64,000 nucleotides of DNA from Acidobacteriota bacterium (GTDB taxonomy: Bacteria > Acidobacteriota > Blastocatellia > Pyrinomonadales > Pyrinomonadaceae), in assembly GCA_019639175.1 (NCBI GenBank), contig JAHBSK010000001.1, forward strand, positions 248,001 to 312,000. The letters run 5' to 3'. The position numbers and the translations under genes are program-made. A model generated the notes under the pieces. It worked only from the letters and a program-made list of their open reading frames with translations, was not told where the DNA came from and did not search any database. Of this stretch, positions 1 to 8,573 are shown one piece after another (the stretch's first letter is position 1; each line of letters opens with the position of its first letter).

Positions 1-1661
1 AATGCTTCCAGCAAACGGATCATCAGTGTTTTGGATGCAAACTGGGATGTCAGATAAAGATAACTGAAATAACAAACCGCCGACATAACGGCCGAGGCTG
101 CAACGATCTTTGCCACGGCTGTCAGCACGTCGCGCCCGTTCATACCGTTTATACGTTTTCGCATCAGATAGGCAAGGGCGAGAAAGTTGAACAAAGCGAC
201 GATGGACGTTGCCAGAGCGACACCGACATGTCCGAAACCGTTCGGGCGTTCCGGCGAAACGCCGATGGTCGAAAAAAGCATCATAAACCCGAAACTTGCC
301 GGAATATGAACGGCGATGGATGCGAGGCTCACATACATCGGCGTTTTTGCATCATCAAGCGCGTAAAATGATGGTGACAACACCTTTATCGCGGCATATC
401 CGGCCAGCCCGACCGAGTACGCCGCCAATGCCCAGCCGGTCATGTCAGTATCAAGGGCCGTAAACCGGCCGCGTTCGTATATCAGCGAAATTATCGGATC
501 GGCAAGAACGACCAATCCGCAAGCGGACGGGATCGCCAGCAGAAAAACCAGCCGAAGCGCTCCTGAAAGCGTGCTGCGAAATTTGTCTATGTTGTTCTCA
601 GAGACCAGACGCGAAAGCGTCGGTATCGCGGCCGTGCCGACCGCAACGCCGAACACGCCTATCGGGAACTGCATCAGGCGAAACGAATAGCTGAGCCATG
701 AAAGGCCGCCCTCGATGCCCGACGCCACTATCGTATCAACCAGCACCTTTATCTGAACAGCCGATGTGCCGATGATCGCCGGAGCCATCAGCAGGGCCAC
801 GCGGCGAACTCCCGGATCGCGAAAACTGATGCGCGGCGTGAACCGAAACCCGACCTTCAGAAGCGACGGAACCTGTATCAAAAACTGAGCGGCCCCGCCG
901 ATAAGCGTGCCGATGGACATACCGATTATCGCCCATTGTGCGGCGTCGCTCGGAACGGCAAATTTATCATACGAAGGCTCCCACGCGCCGCCGCTGAGCC
1001 AATATGCAAAGATCAGCCCAAAGGTTATCGAGGCGATGTTGAATGCGGTCGATGCGGACGCCGGTATGCCGAATCTGCCCTTTGTGTTCAAAACGCCCAT
1101 AGCCAATGCGGCAAGAGCCACAAGCAGAATGAACGGGAACATTATCTGCATCAGCAAGGTCGCCAACGCAGCTTTTTCTTCCGGGTAGAAATGGTTCGGA
1201 TCGCCGAGATAATTATAGGTTAAGGCCTTTACAAGCAGCGGCGATAACAGAATGCCGAGCAGCGTGATAACGCTGAGCACAACGGCGAGGCCGTTGAAAA
1301 CAAGGCTGGCAAGCCGCCACGCCTCAGCCTCATTCTTTTTTATCTGATAATCGGTAAAGACCTTTACAAAGGCCGCTGAAAGAGCACCTTCGGCAAACAG
1401 GTCGCGCAACAGGTTCGGAATGCGAAAGCCTACCAGAAAAACGTCGTACAGAAAACCTGCTCCGAAAAAATTGGCGAATATCGTTTCACGAACCAGTCCA
1501 AGCACCCTTGAGAACATCACCGCAATGGAAACGATCCCGGCCGAACGGGCGACACTTTTTGGTTTTTCAGCGACAGGCTGTTCGATGTTTTCAGGTGAGG
1601 CGGGATCGCCAAGCTGTTCCGGCGTTTCTCCTTCTGGCGGTACTTTCTCTATTTCGGTCAT
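1..1661 (-). CDS. murJ: Lipid II flippase MurJ (MviN), 3' end cut by window edge
   Basis: Multi-pass inner-membrane flippase that moves lipid II from the cytoplasmic to the periplasmic face during peptidoglycan synthesis. The reading frame starts at an ATG complementary to 1659-1661 and stays open to the window edge, giving about 553 residues, so the C-terminus lies outside. After a charged N-terminal tail of about 35 residues comes the family signature RVLGLVRE, then an AEGALSAAFVKVF stretch, both hallmarks of the MOP/MviN fold, followed by many hydrophobic helices. The reading frame was translated by hand from the minus strand. It follows dacB on the same strand, with a terminator-like hairpin between them, so it probably has its own promoter. 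Family assignment is secure; partner and regulation are not visible. Confidence 0.93.
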   Translation of the reverse strand, partial: MTEIEKVPPEGETPEQLGDPASPENIEQPVAEKPKSVARSAGIVSIAVMFSRVLGLVRETIFANFFGAGFLYDVFLVGFRIPNLLRDLFAEGALSAAFVKVFTDYQIKKNEAEAWRLASLVFNGLAVVLSVITLLGILLSPLLVKALTYNYLGDPNHFYPEEKAALATLLMQIMFPFILLVALAALAMGVLNTKGRFGIPASASTAFNIASITFGLIFAYWLSGGAWEPSYDKFAVPSDAAQWAIIGMSIGTLIGGAAQFLIQVPSLLKVGFRFTPRISFRDPGVRRVALLMAPAIIGTSAVQIKVLVDTIVASGIEGGLSWLSYSFRLMQFPIGVFGVAVGTAAIPTLSRLVSENNIDKFRSTLSGALRLVFLLAIPSACGLVVLADPIISLIYERGRFTALDTDMTGWALAAYSVGLAGYAAIKVLSPSFYALDDAKTPMYVSLASIAVHIPASFGFMMLFSTIGVSPERPNGFGHVGVALATSIVALFNFLALAYLMRKRINGMNGRDVLTAVAKIVAASAVMSAVCYFSYLYLTSQFASKTLMIRLLEA

Positions 1662-1722
1662 TGAGATAGGCGAATGCAAAAGATCTGCTCTATCTTACGG
1701 CATCAGAGACGGGAAATAAAAA

Positions 1723-1752
1723 TGAGGAAGCCTTATTGAAACAGCTTCCTCA
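1723..1752 (-). terminator. Intrinsic terminator after dacB
   Basis: An 8-bp perfect stem (GAGGAAGC and GCTTCCTC, loop of 12) lies between the end of dacB and the start of murJ. Read on the minus strand it is followed by ATTTTTATTT, the expected U-rich tract. It should end the dacB transcript before murJ. Confidence 0.75.
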
Positions 1753-1776
1753 AAGTTCGATCTTTTTTATGCGGGG

Positions 1777-3198
1777 TCAACTGATAACCCTTGGGCGTCC
1801 GTCAGGATAGGAAATTCTGGTTTTTGCCAGACGGGAAACGTGAGACACAGGAGCGTAACGGATCTGTGCCGCGCCGCCAAACTGGCCTTGTATCAGGGAA
1901 ATATAGTTGTTCTGGAAACTCCTGAACCGCGCCACGCTTCCGCGCTGGTTGAATATGACAAAAAGGAACGTTCCCTGCCGTGTGTGGACCTCACCGGCAA
2001 GGGCGCTGACGCCATTGTCGGTGTTGTTCAGCGTGCCGGTCTTGCCGATGACGCTTCCGCGTGAAAAATCCGTAGCGAAACGGCCTTCCAGCGTGCCTTC
2101 ATCCATACCGGCAACGGGCATGATGTCCGCAAAGGTCATGTTCCAGCCCGAAAGCTCAGACCTCAAGACCCGCAAAAGCTTCATCATCGCCGAGGCGGAA
2201 ACCCTGTTGATGCCAAGCCCGCTTGCCGTTTGCAGCGAGAACTCGGCAGGTGTCACCTTTGCTGCCTGTTGAGCTATTCGGGCAACAGCATAAGGGCCGC
2301 CGACGGTATCGCCAAGCCTTTCGGACAGAAAATTGTTGGAGTAGCTCATCATCACCTTAACGATCTCCCGCATCGGGGCTGATTCGTGCGAGAACAGGAG
2401 GCGAAGGCTGCTCGGCATCGGCTGTACGTAAACGCTGCCGGTGAAAACGACACCCGGCGTTTCATTCAGTTGATTGAACTGGCCGGAATTTATCCTGTAT
2501 GCTCCCCATGCCCGCGAGGCCGCCGCAGAACGCTTTGCCGCGTCCATTGTCGCAAACAGCGTCTGGCTGGAACGCGACACGGAGGGAGAATAGTTCATGA
2601 TGAAATTGTCAGCTACGACAAGGTCGCCCTTAATGACGCGGATGCCCATTCGGTTCAGTTCGTTGGCAAGGCGGGCGGCGTCCTCAAATGAAAACACAGG
2701 GTCACTGCCGGATATATATAGATTGCCGTGTATGGTCGCGGTTTCCTGCTCATAGCTTCCGTCCGTCCATACATTGGTCGAAAATCTGTGGTTGGGGCCG
2801 AATGTTTTCAGGACAGCATAGCTGGTCGCGATCTTTACGTTCGACGCCGGATTGAGCGGTATGTTCGATCCGCTTTCGACAACGACATTTCCTTCGAGCG
2901 ATTCGACCAGAATTCCCGAATAACCGGGGATCGAGGTCTCTGTGAGAAGCGGGATCGAGGTCCTTATCGGGTTGGCCGATGTTACCGCCGGGTTGACAAT
3001 ATCAACAGCGGTCGAACTGGCCGTTCTGCGGACCAGCGGCGTCGGCGATACCGCTGGATACGGATCTTCCCGATACACCTTTATTTCCTGAAGAAGCGGC
3101 TGAGGAGCGTTGCTCTGTTGAGCAAACACGGCGTCAGAGCCGACGATCAGGAAAGCGATGCCCAGCCAAAAGGCTTTTGTAAAACTAAAACTTTTCAT
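1777..3198 (-). CDS. dacB: D-alanyl-D-alanine carboxypeptidase/endopeptidase, PBP4 family (peptidase S13)
   Basis: Periplasmic low-molecular-weight penicillin-binding protein that trims or cleaves peptidoglycan stem peptides. The protein has 473 residues, close to E. coli DacB. A signal peptide occupies about residues 1-26 (hydrophobic core ending VFAQQ). The three active-site motifs are visible: SNVK at about 119-122 (nucleophile Ser, Lys), SNN at 287-289 and KTGT at 386-389. The spacing between the first two motifs leaves room for the extra domains typical of S13. The ATG at 3196-3198 is preferred over the TTG one codon upstream. It sits near murJ, consistent with a cell-wall neighbourhood, but a terminator separates them. 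Confidence 0.93.
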   Translation of the reverse strand: MKSFSFTKAFWLGIAFLIVGSDAVFAQQSNAPQPLLQEIKVYREDPYPAVSPTPLVRRTASSTAVDIVNPAVTSANPIRTSIPLLTETSIPGYSGILVESLEGNVVVESGSNIPLNPASNVKIATSYAVLKTFGPNHRFSTNVWTDGSYEQETATIHGNLYISGSDPVFSFEDAARLANELNRMGIRVIKGDLVVADNFIMNYSPSVSRSSQTLFATMDAAKRSAAASRAWGAYRINSGQFNQLNETPGVVFTGSVYVQPMPSSLRLLFSHESAPMREIVKVMMSYSNNFLSERLGDTVGGPYAVARIAQQAAKVTPAEFSLQTASGLGINRVSASAMMKLLRVLRSELSGWNMTFADIMPVAGMDEGTLEGRFATDFSRGSVIGKTGTLNNTDNGVSALAGEVHTRQGTFLFVIFNQRGSVARFRSFQNNYISLIQGQFGGAAQIRYAPVSHVSRLAKTRISYPDGRPRVIS

Positions 3199-3456
3199 CA
3201 ACGATGTTCGTTAGGGTGAGTGGATCGGGCGGGGCTGTATCCCACGTTCCGTATCTAACTATACCACATTTACCACCCTGCAATTCAACCCCTAAGGTAA
3301 ACAATCGGCCAAACGATGCGGCCGCTCTACGAATATACGATGAAGATCACAAGTTTTGCGATGCTTGGAATAATTTGCATTGCTTATGGCCTTAACGCAT
3401 ATTCCTTATACTTACTGCAATAACGCTCGTGCGAGCCGCACGGTTCAGAAAATTTA
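3199..3456. other. Spacer between divergent dacB and ogg2
   Basis: No convincing gene. It is AT-richer than the flanks and must hold the dacB promoter on the minus strand, which I cannot place. The short open frames here lack ribosome binding sites and show no family resemblance. Confidence 0.5.
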
Positions 3457-3485
3457 TTGACACAATTTTGACACAGACGTAAAAT
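3457..3485 (+). promoter_or_regulatory. Sigma-70-type promoter of the ogg2-like gene
   Basis: TTGACA at 3457-3462, a spacer of exactly 17 bp, then TAAAAT at 3480-3485. This is a near-consensus housekeeping promoter. The predicted transcription start is around 3492, only about 11 bases before the GTG start codon at 3503, so the mRNA leader would be extremely short. Confidence 0.72.
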
Positions 3486-3502
3486 CAACAGTTACCCAGG
3501 CT

Positions 3503-4165
3503 GTGAAAAAAGAAAAAGTTCCTTTGACCTTTGAAAATATCAGGGCGGTTCACGCAGAGCGGCATGATGAGATAAAAGAGCGTCTTGCCGAATTTCGCTC
3601 AGTATGGCTGGGCGGATCGGATCTCCGGTTGTGGGAAGAGATGGTGTTCTGCTTCTTTACCGGAGGCTGTTCGGCACGAATGGGCATCAGGTCGATCGAG
3701 GCCGTCCGGCATCTGCTCGCTGACGGTTCGCAAAAAGACCTGGCGGCGGCGCTGACCGGCGTTCACCGCTATCCCAATGCCCGTTCCCGCTATATTGTCG
3801 CGTCACGCGATCATCTGACGGAACATTGCGGACTTCGGCTTCGCGAAAAGCTGTCGTCGTTTGCGGACGATATGGAACGCAGAGACTGGCTGGTCAAAGA
3901 CAAGGGGATCAAAGGCCTCGGCTATAAAGAAGCAAGCCATTACTTGCGAAACATCGGTTTTTCAGGATACGCCATCCTGGATAAACACGTTCTGAACTGT
4001 CTTGCGGAACTCGGGCTTATAGATGACCCGTCGCCTCCAACCCGACGTGACAGATACATTGCCACGGAAACCGCCCTGAGGGATCTGTCATCCGACCTGA
4101 ACATAGACATGGACGAAATGGACCTTGTTCTCTGGTCCATGAAGACAGGCGAGATACTCAAATAG
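3503..4165 (+). CDS. N-glycosylase/DNA lyase of the Ogg2 type (8-oxoguanine repair)
   Basis: Predicted bifunctional base-excision repair enzyme that removes 8-oxoguanine and nicks the abasic site. It has 220 residues and a GTG start. The HhH-GPD core is seen as GIKGLGYKEASHYLRN followed by GYAILDKHVL. By comparison with the archaeal Ogg2 family, Lys142 would be the Schiff-base nucleophile and Asp160 the catalytic acid. Both are present, so the enzyme should be active. The next gene begins about 40 bp downstream on the same strand and may share the transcript, though no functional link is evident. Confidence 0.85.
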   Translation: MKKEKVPLTFENIRAVHAERHDEIKERLAEFRSVWLGGSDLRLWEEMVFCFFTGGCSARMGIRSIEAVRHLLADGSQKDLAAALTGVHRYPNARSRYIVASRDHLTEHCGLRLREKLSSFADDMERRDWLVKDKGIKGLGYKEASHYLRNIGFSGYAILDKHVLNCLAELGLIDDPSPPTRRDRYIATETALRDLSSDLNIDMDEMDLVLWSMKTGEILK

Positions 4166-4203
4166 ACAGCCGGCCTAAAAAGAACGAACGGAGGAGTTTG
4201 GAA

Positions 4204-5784
4204 ATGAAAGAAGTTTATTCGCTTCGGCGGCTTATCTCTGGCCGGTTCCGTTTAGCAGTACCGGTCTTATGCCTCCTTGTCATACTCTCGCCCGCGGCCT
4301 TTGCGTTTGAGGCAGACATCTATCAGATCCTGCCCGACGATACCAAAAAGATCGTCAAGCAGGCGGACAAATTGCTCCGGCAGGGAAAATTGGCCGAGGC
4401 GGAATCATTCCTGAAGCGCGCGGTCGAAGCTCATCCGGACGATTCGGCCATACGTTTGCGGGTCGCCTATCTTCATCTGAAGCAGCGGCGGATCGCTGAC
4501 GCATACAACATCAGTTTGGCAATTGCTCAGGCCGAAGAAAAGAACTCGTATGCCTATGCAATTCTCGGATCGGCCCTTTTGAGTGCCGGCCGGTTCCCTC
4601 AGGCAAGGCAGGTACTCGTAACAGCAATTCACCTGAACAGAAGGGAATCTTTTGCATGGGCGTCGCTCGGCCTTTTGGAATTTTACGAGAACAACATCGA
4701 CGAAGGCATTCTGAATCTTCGCGAGGCTGTTTATCTCGAGCCAAATCATCCTGATCATGTATTTTCGCTTGCACAGGCGCTTGCCCGCTCTGAACAGTAC
4801 AGGGAAGCGGCACGCGGATACGTAAAATACCTCGCCATATCGCGCGGGCTGGACGATGACCGTCGCGCCCGCATCAAGGGCCTGATCGCTTTTATGGAAT
4901 ATCTGGGCGGAAAGCACGAGCTTTACGCCATCGGCGGAGCAGAGCAGACAAAGATCCCGATCCGCATTGTCGGCAACAGGCCGGTGCTTGAGGTACGCGT
5001 GAACGGCCGCAGCCGGCCTCTCAACTTTGTGCTCGATTCGGGTTCCGGAGCCACGGTCATATCAAAAGAGACAGCCGAGCTTTTGGGAATGAGATCCGTT
5101 GCCCGCGGCGGACACGCAAAGGGTTTTGGCGGCGACGGCCGGTTCGAGATCGTTTACGGATTTGCCAACAGCATGGAAATAGGCGAGGTAAAGATAAGGA
5201 ACGTGCCTGTTTATATCCGCCATTTTCACGGCCAGGCGAATAAAGTTGACGGTTACATCGGCCTTTCGCTGGTATCAAAATTTCTTACCACGATCGATTA
5301 CGGCGAGAGCACGTTCGGCCTGATGCGAAAGGACACAGCGGCCGCCGAAGCCATTCGCAGCAGCGGAACCGCGATCCCGCTGAGGCTGACCTCGAGCGGA
5401 TTTTTGAGCGGCGAGGTCCGTGTCGAGGGCGTTGAAGACCCGCTTAATTTTATCGTTGACACAGGCTCAAGCGTTTCCGTGATCTCGGACGACCTGGCCA
5501 GGCTTGATCCGGTAAGTTCCTTTGCGGGCGATGCAAAGATGCGTGTCATCGGGGCGGCGGGAATAGAGGAAAACGTCCCGTCATACATACTGCCAAAGAT
5601 CAGCTTTGGGCCTTTGAGCCGGAACGACATCTCGGCTATTTCGCTTGATCTTGATACCATCAATACAACGACGGGGTTTGAACAGGCAGGCATTCTCGGG
5701 GGCAACTTTCTGCGAAATTACAGGATGACATTTGATTTCAAGAACTCGCTGGTCATATTTGTCCCCATAGACGCCGAACCCTGA
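4204..5784 (+). CDS. TPR protein with two retropepsin-like aspartic protease domains
   Basis: A 526-residue exported protein with an N-terminal hydrophobic segment (signal peptide or anchor, about residues 12-34). TPR-like helical repeats follow to about residue 210, rich in the A..LG..L pattern (YAYAILGSALLSAGRF). Two retroviral-protease-like domains come next. The first carries VLDSGSGATVIS (active-site Asp at about 278), the second FIVDTGSSVSVIS (about 418). Retropepsins normally dimerise, so two copies in one chain could form a self-contained pseudo-dimer. The ATG at 4204 is chosen because GAGGAG lies 7 bases before it; the TTG at 4198 is too close. Substrate unknown. Confidence 0.85.
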   Translation: MKEVYSLRRLISGRFRLAVPVLCLLVILSPAAFAFEADIYQILPDDTKKIVKQADKLLRQGKLAEAESFLKRAVEAHPDDSAIRLRVAYLHLKQRRIADAYNISLAIAQAEEKNSYAYAILGSALLSAGRFPQARQVLVTAIHLNRRESFAWASLGLLEFYENNIDEGILNLREAVYLEPNHPDHVFSLAQALARSEQYREAARGYVKYLAISRGLDDDRRARIKGLIAFMEYLGGKHELYAIGGAEQTKIPIRIVGNRPVLEVRVNGRSRPLNFVLDSGSGATVISKETAELLGMRSVARGGHAKGFGGDGRFEIVYGFANSMEIGEVKIRNVPVYIRHFHGQANKVDGYIGLSLVSKFLTTIDYGESTFGLMRKDTAAAEAIRSSGTAIPLRLTSSGFLSGEVRVEGVEDPLNFIVDTGSSVSVISDDLARLDPVSSFAGDAKMRVIGAAGIEENVPSYILPKISFGPLSRNDISAISLDLDTINTTTGFEQAGILGGNFLRNYRMTFDFKNSLVIFVPIDAEP

Positions 5785-5806
5785 CAGCGCAGGTCCGCCA
5801 AAAGGC

Positions 5807-6268
5807 ATGAAGATAAGCATCTACCTTGAAACATCGGTCATCGGGTCATATCTGGACAACGATGACCCGCTTCGGCGTGACCTGACCATCAGATGGTTCG
5901 AGCATGAGCTGAAGGAATACGACGTCTGGACATCCATCCTCGTTCAGCGCGAACTGGAGCGGATAGCAGAGCCTTATCGCAGAAGTTATCTGAACCTGAT
6001 AAAACCGCTGCGGCGGCTGGAACTGACCGATGAGGCGGCTATTCTTGCCGACGGCTACATATCGCGGGGCATCTTTCAGCGAAAATTCATGGGCGACGCT
6101 CTTCATGTCGCCCTTGCCGCTTTTCACAAGATAGATTATCTGGTGACATGGAATTTCGGCCACATTGCCAACGTCCGGAAACAGGCCCGTCTGCGGATAT
6201 TCAACACAACAGCCGGGTTTTTCTCACCGACCATCGTGACACCGGAATTCCTGATCCACAGCCTTTAG
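5807..6268 (+). CDS. PIN-domain protein, VapC-like, without an adjacent antitoxin
   Basis: A 153-residue protein with the PIN ribonuclease fold. It shows YLETSVIG at the N-terminus (acidic residue in the first metal-binding position), an acidic VQRELERI helix in the middle, and GDALHVALAA followed by WNFGHI near residues 104-128. PIN domains of this type cut RNA and usually act as toxins. Here there is no small antitoxin gene upstream: the previous gene ends 22 bp away and encodes the protease-like protein. It may be solitary, may use a distant antitoxin, or may be a housekeeping PIN nuclease. A possible SD (AAAGG) sits just before the ATG. Confidence 0.8.
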   Translation: MKISIYLETSVIGSYLDNDDPLRRDLTIRWFEHELKEYDVWTSILVQRELERIAEPYRRSYLNLIKPLRRLELTDEAAILADGYISRGIFQRKFMGDALHVALAAFHKIDYLVTWNFGHIANVRKQARLRIFNTTAGFFSPTIVTPEFLIHSL

Positions 6269-6402
6269 AACACGCCGGGGCAAAATTATTTGCTCCAAAT
6301 GATAGAAAATATCGTTAAACTCCGCATTTCTTTTCAGAGTTTACGTCTATTTTTTTAGGCTGGGGCATCAAGCCTAGCGGAGCGGCCTGTTTTTTAAGAT
6401 GG

Positions 6403-7233
6403 ATGAAATTAAGGATAAAGATGAGAAAGCAACAATATACATTCGCATTGTTATTCGCATTTTTGGCGATACCGGCTTTTTGTCAAAACCGTTCGGGCGA
6501 CCTCAAGTTTCCGGCACAGTTGGATATCTCAAAGGATATTCCGCTGCATTTCAAGAGATTTTATGACCAGCCCGGACATTTTGACTTTCTTACGGACAAG
6601 TTTTATCCGATCGGTTGGTCAAAGGATGGGAAGTTCGCCTACTTTGAAGAACAGGCGGACGAGGCCTGCGGATGTTATTTCGGCGCCTTTATCATTCAGG
6701 ATCTTAAGACCGACAAGATATTGTGGGAACACAGGCATATTGGAGATGAGATCGGGGCCGAAAGGGATGAAGCGGTTGTCATAGGCGAGGAGCGAAAACA
6801 GCTTTGGGCTTCGAAGAATGCCGAGTTCAAGAGCAAGCTGAAACAATACGGCATTCAGCCTGCCGAGTCATTTTCGCGGCAGACGGGGCCGATAAAGACG
6901 GAAGCGGATGAGATCATACTATCGATTGACCTTACGCGCACGGATGCTGACCCGTTGATCGGTTTTCCATACAATTTGGTGCGGATCGTAGGCAAGGCCG
7001 TATCGGCAAAGAAAGGCGAAAAAGTGATATTTGAAGAGAAGCTGAAAGGCAATGACACTCTTTATGGAATAAACGGAGTAATAGATGCACAAATATTCGG
7101 CCATCTGCTCAGCCCGTTTGAATCGAGAGCGGCTGTGATATTGGTCGAGGTCGTCAGGGGTTACGAAGGGCCGCCGCATACGATCAGGACGAGCGTCAGA
7201 GGCGTGAGCCTTACATCTGGATTTAAGAAATAA
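6403..7233 (+). CDS. Hypothetical secreted protein
   Basis: I do not recognise a family. There is a clear signal peptide (hydrophobic stretch ending IPAFCQN), then a largely beta-predicted mature domain of about 250 residues. The segment DEACGCYFGAFIIQDL carries two close cysteines. The ATG at 6421 has AAGGA five bases before it and may be the true start, shortening the N-terminus by six residues. The next gene also encodes an exported protein and starts 18 bp downstream, so they are probably cotranscribed. The stretch before it (6269-6402) holds a small hairpin at 6355-6376 but no recognised gene. Confidence 0.7.
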   Translation: MKLRIKMRKQQYTFALLFAFLAIPAFCQNRSGDLKFPAQLDISKDIPLHFKRFYDQPGHFDFLTDKFYPIGWSKDGKFAYFEEQADEACGCYFGAFIIQDLKTDKILWEHRHIGDEIGAERDEAVVIGEERKQLWASKNAEFKSKLKQYGIQPAESFSRQTGPIKTEADEIILSIDLTRTDADPLIGFPYNLVRIVGKAVSAKKGEKVIFEEKLKGNDTLYGINGVIDAQIFGHLLSPFESRAAVILVEVVRGYEGPPHTIRTSVRGVSLTSGFKK

Positions 7234-7250
7234 CCATCAGAAAAAAAGTT

Positions 7251-8045
7251 TTGAAAAGAGTTATGAGGATCATCATAAGTTTTATTTTGAGCTTGTCCTT
7301 AGCCGTGGCCGTAATTGGACAGCAAGGTGTTGTGCCGTTCGTCTCACACGGTGTTGTGGTTGGCGGCGTGGAAAATGGAAAATGGCTTTCGGCAAAGGAG
7401 ACGGTATCTTTGATCGACAGCAAAATAGAGATGTTCCTCATTGGCCCGGCCGGCTTAAAAAAAGAGGTTCTTATTGGCACCAAAGGCGATATGTCAGAGG
7501 TGTGCGAAGAGACAAGGTTTGTCGATTTTGACGGAGGCGTCTATCCCGTCGCAGTAGGCTCCAATATCAGTTGGGACCCTTTTCCCCGACGATCCAGGCC
7601 GATATCCGTTTCAAATAAGGACTATCAAAAGGCAGTTTCGGATGTTCTAAAGGCGAAAGGCGTCGCTTCGCCGAAAGTAAAGATCACTCAGATATTTCAG
7701 GTCGATCTGGAAGGTGACGGCACGGATGAGGTGCTGATCACAGCAAACTACTACAAAGGTGGAGAAATGGAAGTGCCGGTGCCGGGCGACTACGCATTCA
7801 CACTTCTTAGAAAGATCGTTGACGGCAAACCGCAAAACGTAATACTGAACGGCGAGTTTTTTACCGAACCGGATGACTATCCGCCGCCCAATACGCGCGA
7901 AATTGTCTTTGTCGCTGACCTGAATGGCGACGGCAAGATGGAGGTCTGGCTCAACGTACATTATTACGAAGGCCACTGGAACGAGATAATCGAGGTGAAC
8001 GAAACAAACACCGTCGTGGCCGTAACGATGGAATGCGGACTTTAA
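7251..8045 (+). CDS. Hypothetical secreted protein with FG-GAP/VCBS-like calcium motifs
   Basis: A 264-residue exported protein with signal peptide (hydrophobic segment about 7-24, then GQQG). Two repeats of the form DLEGDGTDEVLI and DLNGDGKMEVWL near residues 160 and 225 resemble the Ca2+-binding loops of FG-GAP/VCBS beta-propeller repeats. The whole protein is too short for a full propeller. The start is either the TTG at 7251 or the ATG at 7263, which has a purine-rich AAAAGAG shortly before it. It is followed by a strong bidirectional terminator. Function unknown; a surface or periplasmic role is inferred from the signal peptide. Confidence 0.7.
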   Translation: MKRVMRIIISFILSLSLAVAVIGQQGVVPFVSHGVVVGGVENGKWLSAKETVSLIDSKIEMFLIGPAGLKKEVLIGTKGDMSEVCEETRFVDFDGGVYPVAVGSNISWDPFPRRSRPISVSNKDYQKAVSDVLKAKGVASPKVKITQIFQVDLEGDGTDEVLITANYYKGGEMEVPVPGDYAFTLLRKIVDGKPQNVILNGEFFTEPDDYPPPNTREIVFVADLNGDGKMEVWLNVHYYEGHWNEIIEVNETNTVVAVTMECGL

Positions 8046-8051
8046 AAAGTA

Positions 8052-8091
8052 AAAGGCCTCTGTCAGATGTCGGATACTGACAGGGGCCTTT
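8052..8091. terminator. Bidirectional terminator between convergent genes
   Basis: Arms at 8052-8065 and 8078-8091 form a 14-bp stem with one G-T pair, flanked by A-rich sequence on the left and T-rich on the right. It separates the plus-strand gene ending at 8045 from the minus-strand gene ending at 8120, and can serve both. Confidence 0.85.
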
Positions 8092-8119
8092 AATGATCTA
8101 CGAGGATCATTCTTTCTGC

Positions 8120-8572
8120 TTATGAAGAATGGTCATAAACAACCAGCCATCCTTCCTTGAACTTGCGGAAAATGATCGTGAACTTTCCTTTGGGCATATC
8201 TTTTTCGCGCTTCAGAGACCAGCTTCCCAAAACATACGCCGCATTTTTGGAAACCACCGTGATCTCAAGGTCGGCAAAAGAAAGCATGCCCATTTGCTCC
8301 TTGGACGGATAACTCTTTTTGTACCTTTCCAATGCAGCCTGCCATCCGCGGGTCACGGTGTCACCTGAGACGAATATCAGCTCGTCAGAACGCAGGTAAC
8401 CTATCATAAAGCCTTCCAGGTCGCCGCGATTCCAGGCATCTGTTTGCCGGGTCATCACCTCGATGATATCTGTCTTGATCCGGTCGATCTCTTTTGTACT
8501 TTGAGCCGATGCAAAGGCCGTGGACATCAAAAAGAAAAAAAGGATCAGAACTACCGTTTTAACTGAACCCAT
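8120..8572 (-). CDS. Secreted SnoaL/DUF4440-like (NTF2 fold) protein
   Basis: About 150 residues. A signal peptide (hydrophobic core ending AFASAQS) is followed by an NTF2-like domain: WNRGDLEGFM, a tryptophan-containing strand GWQAALERYKKSYP, and a C-terminal strand pair with GSWSLKRE and FRKFKEGWLVVYDH. This matches the DUF4440/SnoaL-3 group, whose exported members have no assigned reaction. The ATG at 8572 is chosen because the upstream gene stops with TGA at 8574-8576, giving a TGATATG junction that favours translational coupling. Two further ATGs lie upstream inside the previous gene. Confidence 0.8.
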   Translation of the reverse strand: MGSVKTVVLILFFFLMSTAFASAQSTKEIDRIKTDIIEVMTRQTDAWNRGDLEGFMIGYLRSDELIFVSGDTVTRGWQAALERYKKSYPSKEQMGMLSFADLEITVVSKNAAYVLGSWSLKREKDMPKGKFTIIFRKFKEGWLVVYDHSS

Positions 8573-8573
8573 A

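Noticed and set aside
5807..6402. Whether the orphan PIN gene also has a duplicated host-gene tip
   Set aside because: I compared the end of the upstream protease gene with 6269-6402 and found no similarity. This locus does not follow the scar pattern.
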